Positions 1 through 11,900 of a stretch of DNA of 64,000 nt are shown piece after piece (the stretch's first letter is position 1; every line of letters begins with the position of its first letter). The notes under the pieces were generated by a model. That model had not been told where the DNA came from and did no database searches. It worked only from the letters and a program-made list of their open reading frames with translations. Both the position numbers and the translations under genes were made by a program. Location: positions 32,288,387-32,352,386 of the forward strand of contig OY365814.1 of the NCBI GenBank assembly GCA_959347315.1. The letters are read 5' to 3'. Source of the stretch: Bimastos eiseni. Taxonomy: Eukaryota; Annelida; Clitellata; Crassiclitellata; Lumbricidae.

Positions 1-1262
1 TATAACCGGTTCATTGAATTATATTACATCATTAAATTGAGGCTCTGTTAAATATCACATGATAGACAAACGCGTGGCCCACTGGACTATACTATGCATG
101 TAAGGAAATAGATCAATGGGCGACTCAAATAGATCAAAAGCCGAACGAACTGTTTTCTGGCAGGAAGCCAGCATCGCAGAATCGAACTTTTAAATTAACT
201 GGTAAGACAGCTTCGCCAGATACTTTCGACCCACAATATCCCTATCTTCCTATACTGATTGTTAACCAGACGAAATTATTTCAAAGGAATGAGTTTACGA
301 ATAGATTTACGAAGAAATTATTCCGTTGCCAACCAATGCCGTTGTAATTACTGTTTGATAATTATAAGAATATTTGCATATGACAATCCAGACATCTAGA
401 TTTTTCGGAGTGGAAGGGCAGAGCTTTGTGACGTCATATTTGAGGTCATGGCAACGAAGCCGACGTGACGTCATTAAATTGTGAGTCATCAATCGCAGTC
501 CTGCACTGTCAGTTTCAACTCACATGCACATCCCACCCGTTGCGATTTAACCCATCCGATGCCAAAGCGTACATGAAACGCTTTATCGCACCAAACGTAG
601 AAACGCAATACGAAAATCTAGCCACGTATCTATTAGTGTCCAATCCGCTCGGCTGGCGATGGCTGAGGTGATCGATATCTGTGGGCACGTCACCCACACC
701 CTACCCACAACCCCCATCGACGGACGCTCCACTGAACGATACAGCGCTGTGCAGAACTCGCTTCGTCTCGCTCTCGAAGCCCATTCTGAATTAAACCAAT
801 CAAAGACTTCTTTACCGATAGATATGCACGCGAAGCTCTAAGGGTGATCAGAAAGAAGTCGATGGGGCTGATGACCCTCTCAAACGAAGTCCGTTGTAAA
901 TCTTGTCCGATGTAGAAATCGCTTGATCACGATTACGACAGGGTGATGATGATTATTCTGCCGCTGCTGCTGAGGTCGGATGGTTAGATCACATGCACTA
1001 TAGGCCTACTCTTGCGGCGACTTTTGCCTGATTTGCACCCCAGTCCTTAGATCCCGCAGTACTCTTCGAGTTACACTTGGAGCTATCACTTGTTTTTGTG
1101 TTCAAATACTATTGAACAGAATCCGTGATCCATCTTCGGAATTCTATCCCTACGATGAAATCCGATCTAAAACGACGCATACAGGCTCCATTGTACACAT
1201 CTCGAAGCATTATGTGTATACATCAATAACACTATATATATATATATACGTATATATATATA
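1..1262. repeat. Segmental duplication, copy 1 (short form)
   Basis: This stretch is nearly identical to 21713-24050 in the same orientation. Matching blocks are 1-125 with about 21713-21828, 135-448 with 22150-22463, 445-531 with 22803-22892, and 532-1240 with 23337-24040. Copy 1 lacks three blocks present in copy 2 (about 324, 343 and 445 bp). Homology ends in a TA microsatellite on the right and probably runs past the window edge on the left. The short open frames inside are shared by both copies and match nothing I recognise. Confidence 0.9.
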
Positions 1263-1263
1263 C

Positions 1264-1297
<34 letters not shown>

Positions 1298-1298
1298 G
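1232..1298. repeat. (TA)n microsatellite at the duplication end
   Basis: Alternating TA with a few CG/CA interruptions. The two copies of the segmental duplication lose similarity inside this tract, so it marks the right breakpoint. Confidence 0.9.
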
Positions 1299-1299
1299 T

Positions 1300-2373
1300 G
1301 TGTGCACGAAAGAAGGTCTTCGGAAAGAGAAACAACCTTCAGAGGAGAGACCATTCCAAACCGAGGGTCCACCACTGAGAAAGCGCGGTTATGCCAAGTT
1401 GGGTTCGGGTTAAAAGGACAAGAAGCAGACCCTGTTCAGATGAGGACAGGGCAACGTCGTTTGAGTAGATACGTTTGAACTTTAGAGGGCTATAACCTAT
1501 TGCCTTCACAATTGGTAATGAATTCTAGACAACACAGCGTAATATTGTCTGTGATGAGTTTTTTTTGCGGAGCTATCTAAATCTGTAACTACAATTTCTA
1601 ACATGGTCCGAATTGACTTGGTGGGTATCAACCAAGGTTTACTTATTCTGATACAGGTATCAACGGGAAATACGTATCAACATAAATCGAAAGACCTTCG
1701 AGTAATCCGAAATAAACACAAAGCGAGACAATACTTCGTGAACGAAGCAGATTTTATTTTCTTAAAATCTTTTAAAGCCAACGTATCCTTGAATACTCTG
1801 CACAATTATATCATATGAATTCAAATTAAGTTTAAAGAAGCAAGTTATAAAACGTTTGCAGAAAGACAAACGACGATTCAAATCAGTTATTTACAAAGCG
1901 AGAGGGACATTGACGATGAAAGCATGACTAAATCTATAAAATCCATAAAAAAGTTTCGAGTTATACGCGAAATATAAGTGCTGTCCTTTGACGTCGATTG
2001 ATTTGCATGAGACGCACTCCTAGTCGAAAGAATTTTCTTGCTTGAATACTTAGTGGAAGTAAACATTGCCGAAATTGTTGAAAGTGCCGATGTTGACAGC
2101 TGAATAGTACCCACCGCCGCAGGCGTTGTAACGTGGTTGGCAACCACAACATCCAGTAACCTCAGCCTGATTTTAAACAGATACACGATTTCAGATTGAG
2201 AAACTTTTCTTATAATGCATCTCACTTAACGGAAATTCGGGCATCATCTGTGCCTCTATTGCTGCTTGAGTTTAAAAGTTAAACGCAGAGCAATAATTGC
2301 ACATTAACACGCTCTGCGTTGTATCGGAGTGGTTGCGTTAGAAACAATGTCCAATAAGGAGGGAGTAAGGGAT
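1300..2373. other. Non-coding, nothing recognised
   Basis: AT-rich unique sequence. Open frames on both strands are short and show no domain, splice or composition signal. Confidence 0.5.
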
Positions 2374-3250
2374 CCAGAGAGACACCAGGCAGAGGAATAG
2401 GAGGAGAAGAGGAGGAGAGGAAGAGGAGCCAGAGAAGAAAGTGAAGGACGAGAAGAAGGACAGGAAGAGGGGTAGAGCAATAAGAAGAGGAAAAGCAGGT
2501 GGAGGAGGAGGAAGAGGACTTGGAGGGGAGGATAAGGAAGAGGAGAAGAGGAGAAGAAGGAGAAGAGAAGGTGGAGCAGGAGGAAGAGGAGAATGAGAGG
2601 GCAGATGAGGAGAAGGCAGAGGAAGTGGAGGAGAAGGGAGGAGAGGAAGAGGAGGCAGAAAAGGAAGCGAAGGACGAGGAGGAGGAGAAGGTGAAGAATG
2701 AGGATGAGCATAAGGATGAGTAGAAGAGGAGAAGGCAGAGAGGAGGGGTGAAGCAGGAGGGGTGAAGCAGGAGGAGTAAGACGAGAAGGAAAAGGCAAAT
2801 GAGGAGAACGCAGAGGAAGAAGACGAGAATGGAGGAGAGGAAGAGGAAGCAGGAAAAGAAGAAAAGGAGGAGGAGAAGAAGGACTAGGAGGGGAAGGACG
2901 ACAATAGGAGTAAAAGGGTAAAAGGATGAGTAGAAGAGGAAGAGAAGGAGTAGTAGAAGGAGAGGAGGAGGTGGAGCAGGAGGAAGAAGAGAAGGAGAAG
3001 GCAGAGGTGGAAAAAGGCAGAGGAAGAGGAGGAGGATAAGGGAGGAGAGGAAGAGGAAGCCTTAAGGGAAGCGAAGGAGGAGGAGAAGGAAAACGAGGAA
3101 GGAAGGAGAAGAATGAGGAGGAGCAATGGGATGAGTAGAAGAGGAAGAGAATGGGAGAAGTAGGAGAGTAGGAGGTGGAGAAGGAGAAAGAGGAGGAGGA
3201 GTAGGAGAGGGAGGAAGAGAAGGAGACGGCAGAGGAGGAGAAGGAGGATG
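2374..3250 (+). repeat. Long polypurine (GGA/GAA) tract
   Basis: Nearly 0.9 kb in which the plus strand is almost only A and G, with occasional T or C. Imperfect GGAGGAGAAG-type units repeat without a fixed period. The stop-poor frames in it (Leu/Ser/Pro-rich on the minus strand, Glu/Arg/Lys-rich on the plus strand) are composition artefacts. Confidence 0.9.
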
Positions 3251-4061
3251 GATGGGGAGTTCCTAAGGGGATTCGTTGAGAATGAGAGGGTTGGAATATG
3301 GAAGATCAGATGGATTATGGTAGAGTGACAAGTAGAGGGGCCAACGGAAGACTGCGTTACAACTACAAAGCGGCAATAATTAACAGAGGAACTGAGCGTT
3401 TCAGGGGAAGGCGCAGTGTGGAATATGAATCGGTTGGAAATCTTAGGGAGAATTGTGAGTGGAGGTGGGTGAGGTTGAGGAAAGAGTGAAATCTGGCGGG
3501 TAGAATGGCTGGATGGCGATGAGCTCGCCAAGGAAGCCTACTTTGACTGGGAGTATTGGAGTGTTAGGGTAGCAATAGGACGACTTTGATGTGGTTGCGT
3601 GCGGCGATTTCCAGTCAGTGGATAAGTTCAGGAGTGGGGGTGATATGGCGATGCGCGAGTGTTTTGACTAAAGATCGGGTGAGTCTGCTTTCAATGAGTT
3701 ACTGGCGCTTAAAGTAGGGTCACGTTGAAGCAAATGGAATAACACTGATAGCACTGACAGTGTCCAAACAGCTTGAATCCTATCCTCAACACATGCCAAA
3801 CAGCGCATTATCATACAGGGAAATCTCACTACCTATCGTTCTATAAAAAACTTTCTTATTGTCTACATAATGCATTTACTCGCCAACCAAAAATCAGATT
3901 CGACGGCCGAAGCGATACTATACTTATAATTTTTAACTAGAGTCCACAAATAATGAACCAATAATTGTGGAGCTATAATTTTTATATAATTCATATTTAC
4001 GGGCTTGCAAATGAGCTCTGGCGAGTGTATTGTTTCGCTAAAACTCTATTATACGACTTAC
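3251..4061. other. Non-coding, nothing recognised
   Basis: Unique-looking sequence after the purine tract with no convincing exon, RNA or repeat. Confidence 0.5.
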
Positions 4062-4112
4062 CTTTTTAACAACCTCTGGAGCGTCCTTCACTACCTTGTC
4101 TTCTAGCGGATA
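4062..4112 (-). CDS. Possible 51-bp exon of unknown gene
   Basis: On the minus strand a pyrimidine-rich acceptor (ending TTTGCAG) is followed by 51 bp and a perfect GTAAGT donor. In phase 0 it reads YPLEDKVVKDAPEVVKK without a stop. It lies downstream of the last calpain exon found, but a calpain terminal exon should enter in phase 1, where this reads into a stop and resembles no calpain C terminus. It could be an exon of another minus-strand gene or a chance match. No flanking exon was found. Confidence 0.25.
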
Positions 4113-4140
4113 CTGCAAACAGGCATAAAATAAGCAGCAT

Positions 4141-4224
4141 GTAAATATACAAATGTAAATATACAAATGTAAATATACAAATGTAAATATACAAATGTAA
4201 ATATACAAATGTAAATATACAAAT
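4141..4224. repeat. 14-bp minisatellite, six exact units
   Basis: Six perfect copies of GTAAATATACAAAT, 84 bp in total. Confidence 0.95.
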
Positions 4225-5554
4225 GGTAATTGAGGACGACGGTTTCATTGTGTGTGTAATTGTGTACGCAACACGTCTTACGAAGCAATTCACATCACGT
4301 AAGCCGCTCACATACTTCGGTTTAACGTTGTCAAAAGGTTCACGGTCAAAAAACGAATTATTCGTGCATTATATTCGGGGAACTAAAGACGTTGTATTGG
4401 TGATAATACATCTTCTATTTCAACAAAATAAGTCTTCTTCAATCCTATTGTTTTTAATCATGAACAATTTCTTTAAATAATACAATTTATATTTATTCAA
4501 GCATCATTTTCATCTGTATTATTATGATTATGATCTTCTTAGGAAGAATTACTTATATTAATTCAGCTTCTACGTTAAGCATGCAATAGGCCCTACTATC
4601 GTAGATCCAATTTCGTTTCTTTCGAATAGGCCTAGGCATATATTTCTTCGTCGTGAACTTTTTGTCTGTGAACCATTTGTTGTCAACTATTTGTCGGTGA
4701 ATCAGGATAGCACTTTGGAGACTAGACTACCGTAACAGTCATAGTAATAATCGATTCGTGCAACGATAACCAATAATTCTCAATTCCTTCACGAATTGCT
4801 CAGTCAGGTTTAAATCGAGAGAACTCTTGAATCTCTAACTGCTAAAAAATCTCAATGTAATCAAACATTTATATAGCGCCCTTCAAGATTTCTACTCAAG
4901 GGCGCTCCCTGTACTGGCCTGAATGATATCAAATGTCACAGTGTACAAGCAAATAAAATAAAATAGAATAGAACCTAACGCCGTAGTACAGTGTGATGGC
5001 ATCCTAAGATTAGATCGGCTTAGCTAAAATTTATCTGAGATATAAGATTGGTCTCATTAGATAAGATTGAATTAGTAGACTAACTAACCACGCAAACGAA
5101 ATGTCCGTTGCCAGCCGGGTCAGATGTGTGGGAGATCCCTACAGCACAAATAAAACAGTTTGGAAATCACAACATTTCAGGTCAACTGAAAGAACTGTTA
5201 AAGTTTTCTTGTCCAAAAATTGTGATTACGTGGAAGGTTGGTGAATAATGATGAGAAATATTGACAATTTACGGATACATTGGCCTATATGTATGCGAAT
5301 ATACGGACTTTCATACATACATATATGTTATCAGTATGTTCTCTTCAGCCGGATTGGGTGCGGAGCGCTCCCAAGTGATAGGGCGCTACAAGAATCTCTT
5401 AAATGAATTTATTCAACTGGATGACCATCCCTCCCACCGTACCATCATCCGCCCCTCCATCAATAATTCACCAATCCAAGCCATCCATCCATTTAACTGT
5501 TAACCTCTCTACCCATCCTCCTTTATCATCCATCAACCAACGCTCCAACGATCA
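4225..5554. other. Non-coding; one TTTATATAGCGCC repeat
   Basis: No exon seen. Around 4868-4925 is a dispersed-repeat fragment with TTTATATAGCGCCC and GGGCGCTCCCTG, a motif that recurs at 7988, 13774, 22911, 28293 and 40133. The 5405-5540 part is rich in CCATCC. Confidence 0.4.
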
Positions 5555-5639
5555 TCGACCAATCCTCGTCCATAGCGACACCTTAGCAGCTACTCTGTCT
5601 CCTCTAACCCTTCGGAAACACGATTCTGCCCTTCCTCGG

Positions 5640-5755
5640 ACTACCATTTCGACAACCCATCTTATTTGACGCAGCGCTCGTGAATAGACTGCGCTTGGCT
5701 TACGGGCAGTGCTTCAGAAGTTTTGAGATTATGATTACGATTACACAACAGAGAC
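5640..5755 (+). repeat. Short dispersed repeat, possible LINE 3' end
   Basis: Shares an ordered set of words with 8440-8540: GTGAATAGACT or GCGAATAGACT, GCGCTTGGCT or ACGCTTGGCT, then ATTATGATTACGATTA or ATTACGATTATGATTA. A weaker version is at 18540-18590. The ATTACGATTATG tail suggests a LINE 3' end; this is inference. Confidence 0.4.
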
Positions 5756-5837
5756 CGAAGCACAACTCCCGATTTAACCAAGTCGCATGCCGCTGATGAA
5801 ATGAATCCGCGATTACTGCGCCGACCGATTCACTCAC

Positions 5838-5954
5838 CAAACACATCCTTCAACTCAAGGAAGCAGGAGACGAAATCGTCGAAGCCCACGTGACCATCCT
5901 TGTGACTATGTCTTATGACGAGCGTCTTGAACGTTGCGTTGTTCAAACGGAGTC
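5838..5954 (-). CDS. CAPN: Calpain exon 17, EF-hand 4
   Basis: Encodes [20 protein letters not shown], then [18 protein letters not shown]. Ends in phase 1 before a GTGAGT donor. The following exon, which should encode EF5 and the stop, was not found on this strand below this point. Confidence 0.9.
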
Positions 5955-8900
5955 CTGAACAATGAACAGCGTTCACTTGAAACGACTCAAGCACTTTTAA
6001 TAAGTCATTGCGATCACCATAGTTACTATAGTAAGGAAGATATATTAAAAGTGACTAAGCAGAATGGACCCAGAGAGATACAGATACGGAGATAAAATTC
6101 ACAATCAAGGATCCAGCATCTGAAAAACACTTTCAGACAGCACAGTCCTTATTTGTCCTTGGTATTACAACAAAAAGCAATCGACTGATCTCGTTAAATG
6201 ACGATAAGTCACAGGAATACAAAATTGGTTGATTTACTTTGGATGGTCATAACAATGATCATGGTTCAACACAGAGTGTAATAGTATTGCGCTTGACAGT
6301 CTGGGACCAGTCTTTGAAACCAACCGTAGATGTTATTAAACTCCACAACAGGCAAGAAGCAGCAAAATCCAAGAGAAAACCCAAAAGAAAACGTCTGGAT
6401 AAACCATCACCAACCAGCTTTTTAAATGAGACACAAAGAGGCAAAACAAAAGTTTAAAGCAGGGTGCTATAGAAACAATATAAATACGAAGGGTAAACTT
6501 GATGTACCTAGGGTGTTGAGGGCATTACGAAATTCGTGGCTGTTGAAGTGTCCATTGCCATCGGCATCCATCAGCTTGAAAGTTCTCTGTAAAGAGCAAA
6601 TAATATGAGTCAGAACGGCAGTCCCTAAAGCTGGCAGCTGACTCCAGATAGGCACTTTTGAGTAGGAAAGGGTGGATGCAACCATGCATTTGGTTGTTAT
6701 GACCAATAACAACATTTACTCGCTGTTGCCTATTCCCACCGATAGTTTAAGTATACACTACCGGCACCCCTGTGTGGCGTAACTACATAGACCAGAAAGA
6801 AAGGTGCAGACAAATAAAAGATATAAATATATGTGACGTAATGACAGTAAAGCGAAGATAAAGAACCTTAAAAAATACTAATCAGACCTCAGTGGTCGAA
6901 GAGAACAGAGGGATGAGGCAGTCGAGCTTTGTTGAAACGCATACTGGAATGCGGGGAGTTAATACCATATTATAGACTATTGATGTGGAGGAGGATGTCA
7001 AAGAAACATCGAAACGTATTACATGAATTGTGACACTATAATTTCATTAAATTCAATCAACTTTTTTTTTCATTACATTATCTTACTTCTATGTATTGTG
7101 ATAATTGCTTCTTGCTGTATGTCCAAATGTGCGTTTCAAGCGCAGTATTAAACGATATACTCATTAGCTTACCTTACAGAGTGCCAGATCCGCCCAGAGT
7201 CCCTTGAATTCTTCGAATCCAAGTTTTCCAGTCTTGTCGACCTAAGAGAAGGAATCGTTAAGGAATAAGCAATCAACGCGACCAGTGTTCATCGACACCG
7301 TCGCTCATAGCTGCATACATCTGTCCTGAGACAGGTTCATCATTACTTGATACTTGCAGACATCCCCCAAAGTGTTGCCGTTAAATTTGCTCATCATCAA
7401 TATTCTCACCATGGAATTCATTCTAATAGTAAAATCATTGATGCTGTTATTGTTATTATAGTTATTTTCTCTTCATGATCCGTGCAAGCAGGCTGTGAAG
7501 AATCAGTGCAATTGAAAATCAGGATATCTCCCTAGGCAATGGATACAAAGCAGAAGATGTATCCAAACAATTATTATGGCAGATTATCGACTGAATCGAC
7601 CTAAAACTCGACCGACGTGTTTACATCACGTGTTTACTGTTTACATTACGACAGTTCATTCTTATCACGCCATCTTCCATTTTATTGGTCACATTCTATC
7701 TCCTAAAGTCTAACGCAGACTGGATGGTCTTGCTCTATAGAGGCGCCACATAAATACTCAATAACAATTATACAGTTTACGGGACGTGGTTTAAAGGATA
7801 CATCTCGCATTGTCACCATGACTCTGGCTGCCTCTTTGCTGAAGCCATCGAAGGCGAAATCTGTAGGACAAAGAGACCATCATTAACTTATCTGACGTCA
7901 ATATAACATTACCAAGACATGACATTGTGTACAACAACGGCAGCGCCACGTACTGCTTCTGTATTCATTCATTCATTATTTCGAGGATTTATATAGCACC
8001 AAAGCTAGGGAAATACTTAGTGGCGCCTACTAGTCCGACTTGTCCAAAAAGAAACAGTCTCATCAAATGCGTCTGAGAGCGACTCGTAAGGGAATGTGTG
8101 CGGCTCAAGAAGGAGGTCATTCCTTTTCGCCGTAGATCCCAAGCTTCTTTTACAAGACTCACCAATGACCTCGCCTTTCTGGGACTTTCCAAAACCAGTT
8201 ATCCTGCCTGGTTGACCGTGATCAACAGGTGGGCATTGGTACCGCTCTGTCTGCACGCACACTTTGTACTCCTGGAGTGTAATAGTGAGCTGTCCTCCAA
8301 TATCTATTACAGATTAGATAGTCTTTAATTCCCCAATTAGTCGTAGGGAACCTTGGAATCAAATTACAACATTACGCCTATTGCTCTGTCACACTGATCG
8401 GTCTGGAAAACAAAAACTTGAAGGACTCCCTCTCATCGATGACTTGACGCGAGTGTCGCGAATAGACTCTTGCCCTACGCTTGGCTATCAAGAAACGTTT
8501 CATGAGTTTAGACATTACGATTATGATTACGACTAGACACACATGTGCTACACGGCATAGGTGTTCCCTATTTGTTGTTATCGATATTGGACGACCGACC
8601 TTTCTTGAAGGTGGAGTTGAGGATATCCCGCAGTTCGCAGACGTCGACCTCACCGTCTTCTCCGGCCAATTTCAGGAAAGCCTCATGTCCAATCGTTTCG
8701 CTGTCCTTGTCCTTGGGATGAATCTCCCCGAGAGCATCGCACTGGAACGACAAAAAGACACACTCAGAGACACATCGACACATCTGAGCGGACACCCCCA
8801 ACGGTTGGGGCAAGGTTTGTGTTCATATAAACCACTATTGACGCGATCATGAATGCACATAAGTATGCATGTATAATTTATAGGCTCTATGAGTACACAT

Positions 8901-11900
8901 ATATGTGCATGTACGTATGCATGCATTTGAATGTGGAAATCAGAAGAAGAGCAGGCAACACCAGACATATCGTGCAACTCAGAATGAGGCGAAAGTTATA
9001 TCTGTTTGGAAACATTTGCAGAACGAAGGACAATGGGCTAATGAAGACTGTGGTGTTAGGAGCTATGGATGAAAAAACCACAAGAGGAAGGCCGTGTAAG
9101 GAATGGATTGACGATATCAAAGAGTGGTGTGAGGATTAAATGTATGCGTTGACAAGGAAAGTGCAAGACCGAAGACTTGGAAAAGATGCATTGGACACTC
9201 ACGGTCAATGAGTCCGAGGATATATGATGATGATGATAATGTGTGCAGATATTGTTCCTTGTCAGATCCAACTTAGCATCATCTTGTGATTCTATTTCCA
9301 TTTGACTTATTGGCTTAGTGCAATAATTATAAAAACTTGATGCATTGATTGAAGTATGCCTGCATAAATTTATGTATGTAAATTGATGTTAAGTTCAATT
9401 GGCAGAAGTTGTTTACCTTGATATCGCCAGCAGTCGTCTCTTGATCGAGCTCCCTATACAGAAGTACAGTAAACACTATTAGACAAGCACGAAATAGCGT
9501 TGAACTAGTCTTCAGATATCTCGATTGCTACTCGCGCAATGAGTGCTAAATGCAGCAACTCGTCTGGTTTCCCGCCTTCCTTGCTTGTCACATGTCTCGA
9601 CCTTGACGACTGAGCACTTACACTAGCTTCCATTAATAGCCCGCATTCGTTTATAAGCTCTTTTCCTTATATCCAGGGCGCTTTGGGTCAGGCTCCACAC
9701 TATCTTTGTGACCTTATCCGTCGTCCTTCATCGGCTGCCTCTGGTCGCCCGCATCGTTCTTTACACCGACTTAACCTCTTGGTACCTCGGACTAGGACTG
9801 CTTCTTTCCATACTCCTCAGTTTGCCCTTTACTTTAGAATGATATGCCTTCTATGACTCGCTCTTGCATTATAGCTGTCGGTGGGAGACTACACCTGTTT
9901 CTGCCCGTTCTCTTAAGGCTTTTCTTTCTCGCTGTGCTTTTGCATTTGAATCGCCACTGATTATGTTGCACTCAGAGAGGCGCTATTAACTTCTCCAAAT
10001 ACAATACAGATAGATTATTGTAAGGATCTACCCTTCCCACGCACCTCGCTTCATCAGTCTTTCGCTCACTGAAGACTCGCAGAATAAAGTCTCCTTCCTC
10101 GTTTGGCTCAAAAGTTGACGGGACGACTACGTAGTCACCAATGGGCAGCTTATGGCGGCACGTAACCTCGCGCAGGTCAGTGAACTCTTTTGGCCGTGCA
10201 ACGACTGGTCGGTCGAAGAAACTCTTGTCAAGGACACCATTCACTGATTCAGAGGCCTGGAAACAGATCAGAATTAAACGATAACACCTGGCAAACATCA
10301 CAATTGAATTCGATGGTAAAAATCTCAATTATCATAATCATCATTAAGAAAGTCGCCATCAAAATTGTCATCAGCATGATCAGCACCAACATCATCGTCA
10401 TCAGTGTCATCGCCGTCAGCATCATAAAATCTTTTTCCTTATCACCTCCATTATCAACAGCATCATCAACATCATCAGAATAATTGTAATCATGCTCGTG
10501 ATGGTTGGAGGACCGCTTAGACCAATCATCGTCATCATGAATAAAATAATTACAATCTACATCATCAAATTCATCAGTAATCTCCTCATCGAAATCATCG
10601 AATGTCTCTATTCATCGACATAATCGTAAAACTCGTGATCATCATTACCATCATCATAATCATTGTCATTGTCGTCGTAATCATAATTATCGTCCGTCAC
10701 CATAATCGTCTACGGCAATACCCTCATTATCAGCAGGAACTGCAACAGCAACGCAATATCACAAACATTGAAACCATCTTCGTCGTCATCATCATCGTCA
10801 TTGAACTTGCCTTGTAGACGGCGTATCCGATGTTGAGGTAACCCTTTCCCTCCTTCCGCATCTGTCGTCTCTGTTTCTGCATCAGACCAATGATGATGGA
10901 TCCATTGCCATTTTCATCATCACTGTCTGCTTCCGTAATCTTTACGTGGTATTGAGGGTTCGTCCAGAACGTAGCTACACACAAGACAAAGATATATTAA
11001 GGCCATCGTAACGTAATATTCGTAGCCACATATTTCGACGCTACTGAAGTCCCAAATTTATACAGAGACACTATCCAGACCCAAACAGTAGAAAACCATG
11101 ATAAAAAAGTAGCTCTGCAGTGTGTTAAATTTTGAGGTAACTATAGGTTGTTAGAGGTAAACGTAGGTAGATAGATGCAAATAATAGGCAGATAGAGGTG
11201 GATGGATGCATGCAGGGGTAAATGGTGGAGTCTGCTTGTTTATTAACAAAGACATTAAAGTCGCCCTCCTCTTTTTTCCAAGCATGGGTCTGGCACTGTG
11301 ACAAAGCGAACTTTGGCTGAGTTTCATACGTAATAGAAGGTAAACATAGGCAGACAAAGACTTAGTATGAGTTGTTCAAAGACCGATAACTAAACAAACC
11401 TGGCGAATTCTAACAATGGACACCTGGTCATTGATTCTAACAGTAACTTACATTTGTAGTTTCTGCTTCCTCCTGCATTGACCCTGCGGTGCCAGGAGCT
11501 GGCGAAGAGGCAGCCTCCCCACCTGCATGCTCCCTTATGCGTCCCGCACTCTGAAATGCTTTCAGGACCAAGATAACAGATCTCCAGACGCTCAAAGTTC
11601 GACACGAAGTCCTTGAAGGACATCCTAGAAATTCAGAAAATCACCAAGATTACTATGCTTTCAAACCTGAATCCGACTCCCACATTGTTACCTGCAGAAG
11701 TGTTACTCGGAAACTTTTCTTCGCACTAACGCGAACATAATTGCAAAATCTGATCATACTATCGTAACTCCTAACAAATAGGACTGGAAATCATTAGGAG
11801 TTACGATTGCACGATCAGACCTGTACAAGTGTCTGAAAATTGCTTCTAAGAAATTAGTTCATATAGGGAAAGGATAAATAGTCTTTATTCATAATATGCA

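Noticed and set aside
1887..2225. 112-codon minus-strand frame as a candidate calpain C terminus
   Set aside because: No EF-hand loop, no phase-1 acceptor leading into a plausible EF5, and no similarity to calpain ends.
2304..3531. Leu/Ser/Pro-rich minus-strand frames of 164 and 215 codons
   Set aside because: They are the complement of a polypurine tract; composition alone keeps them open.
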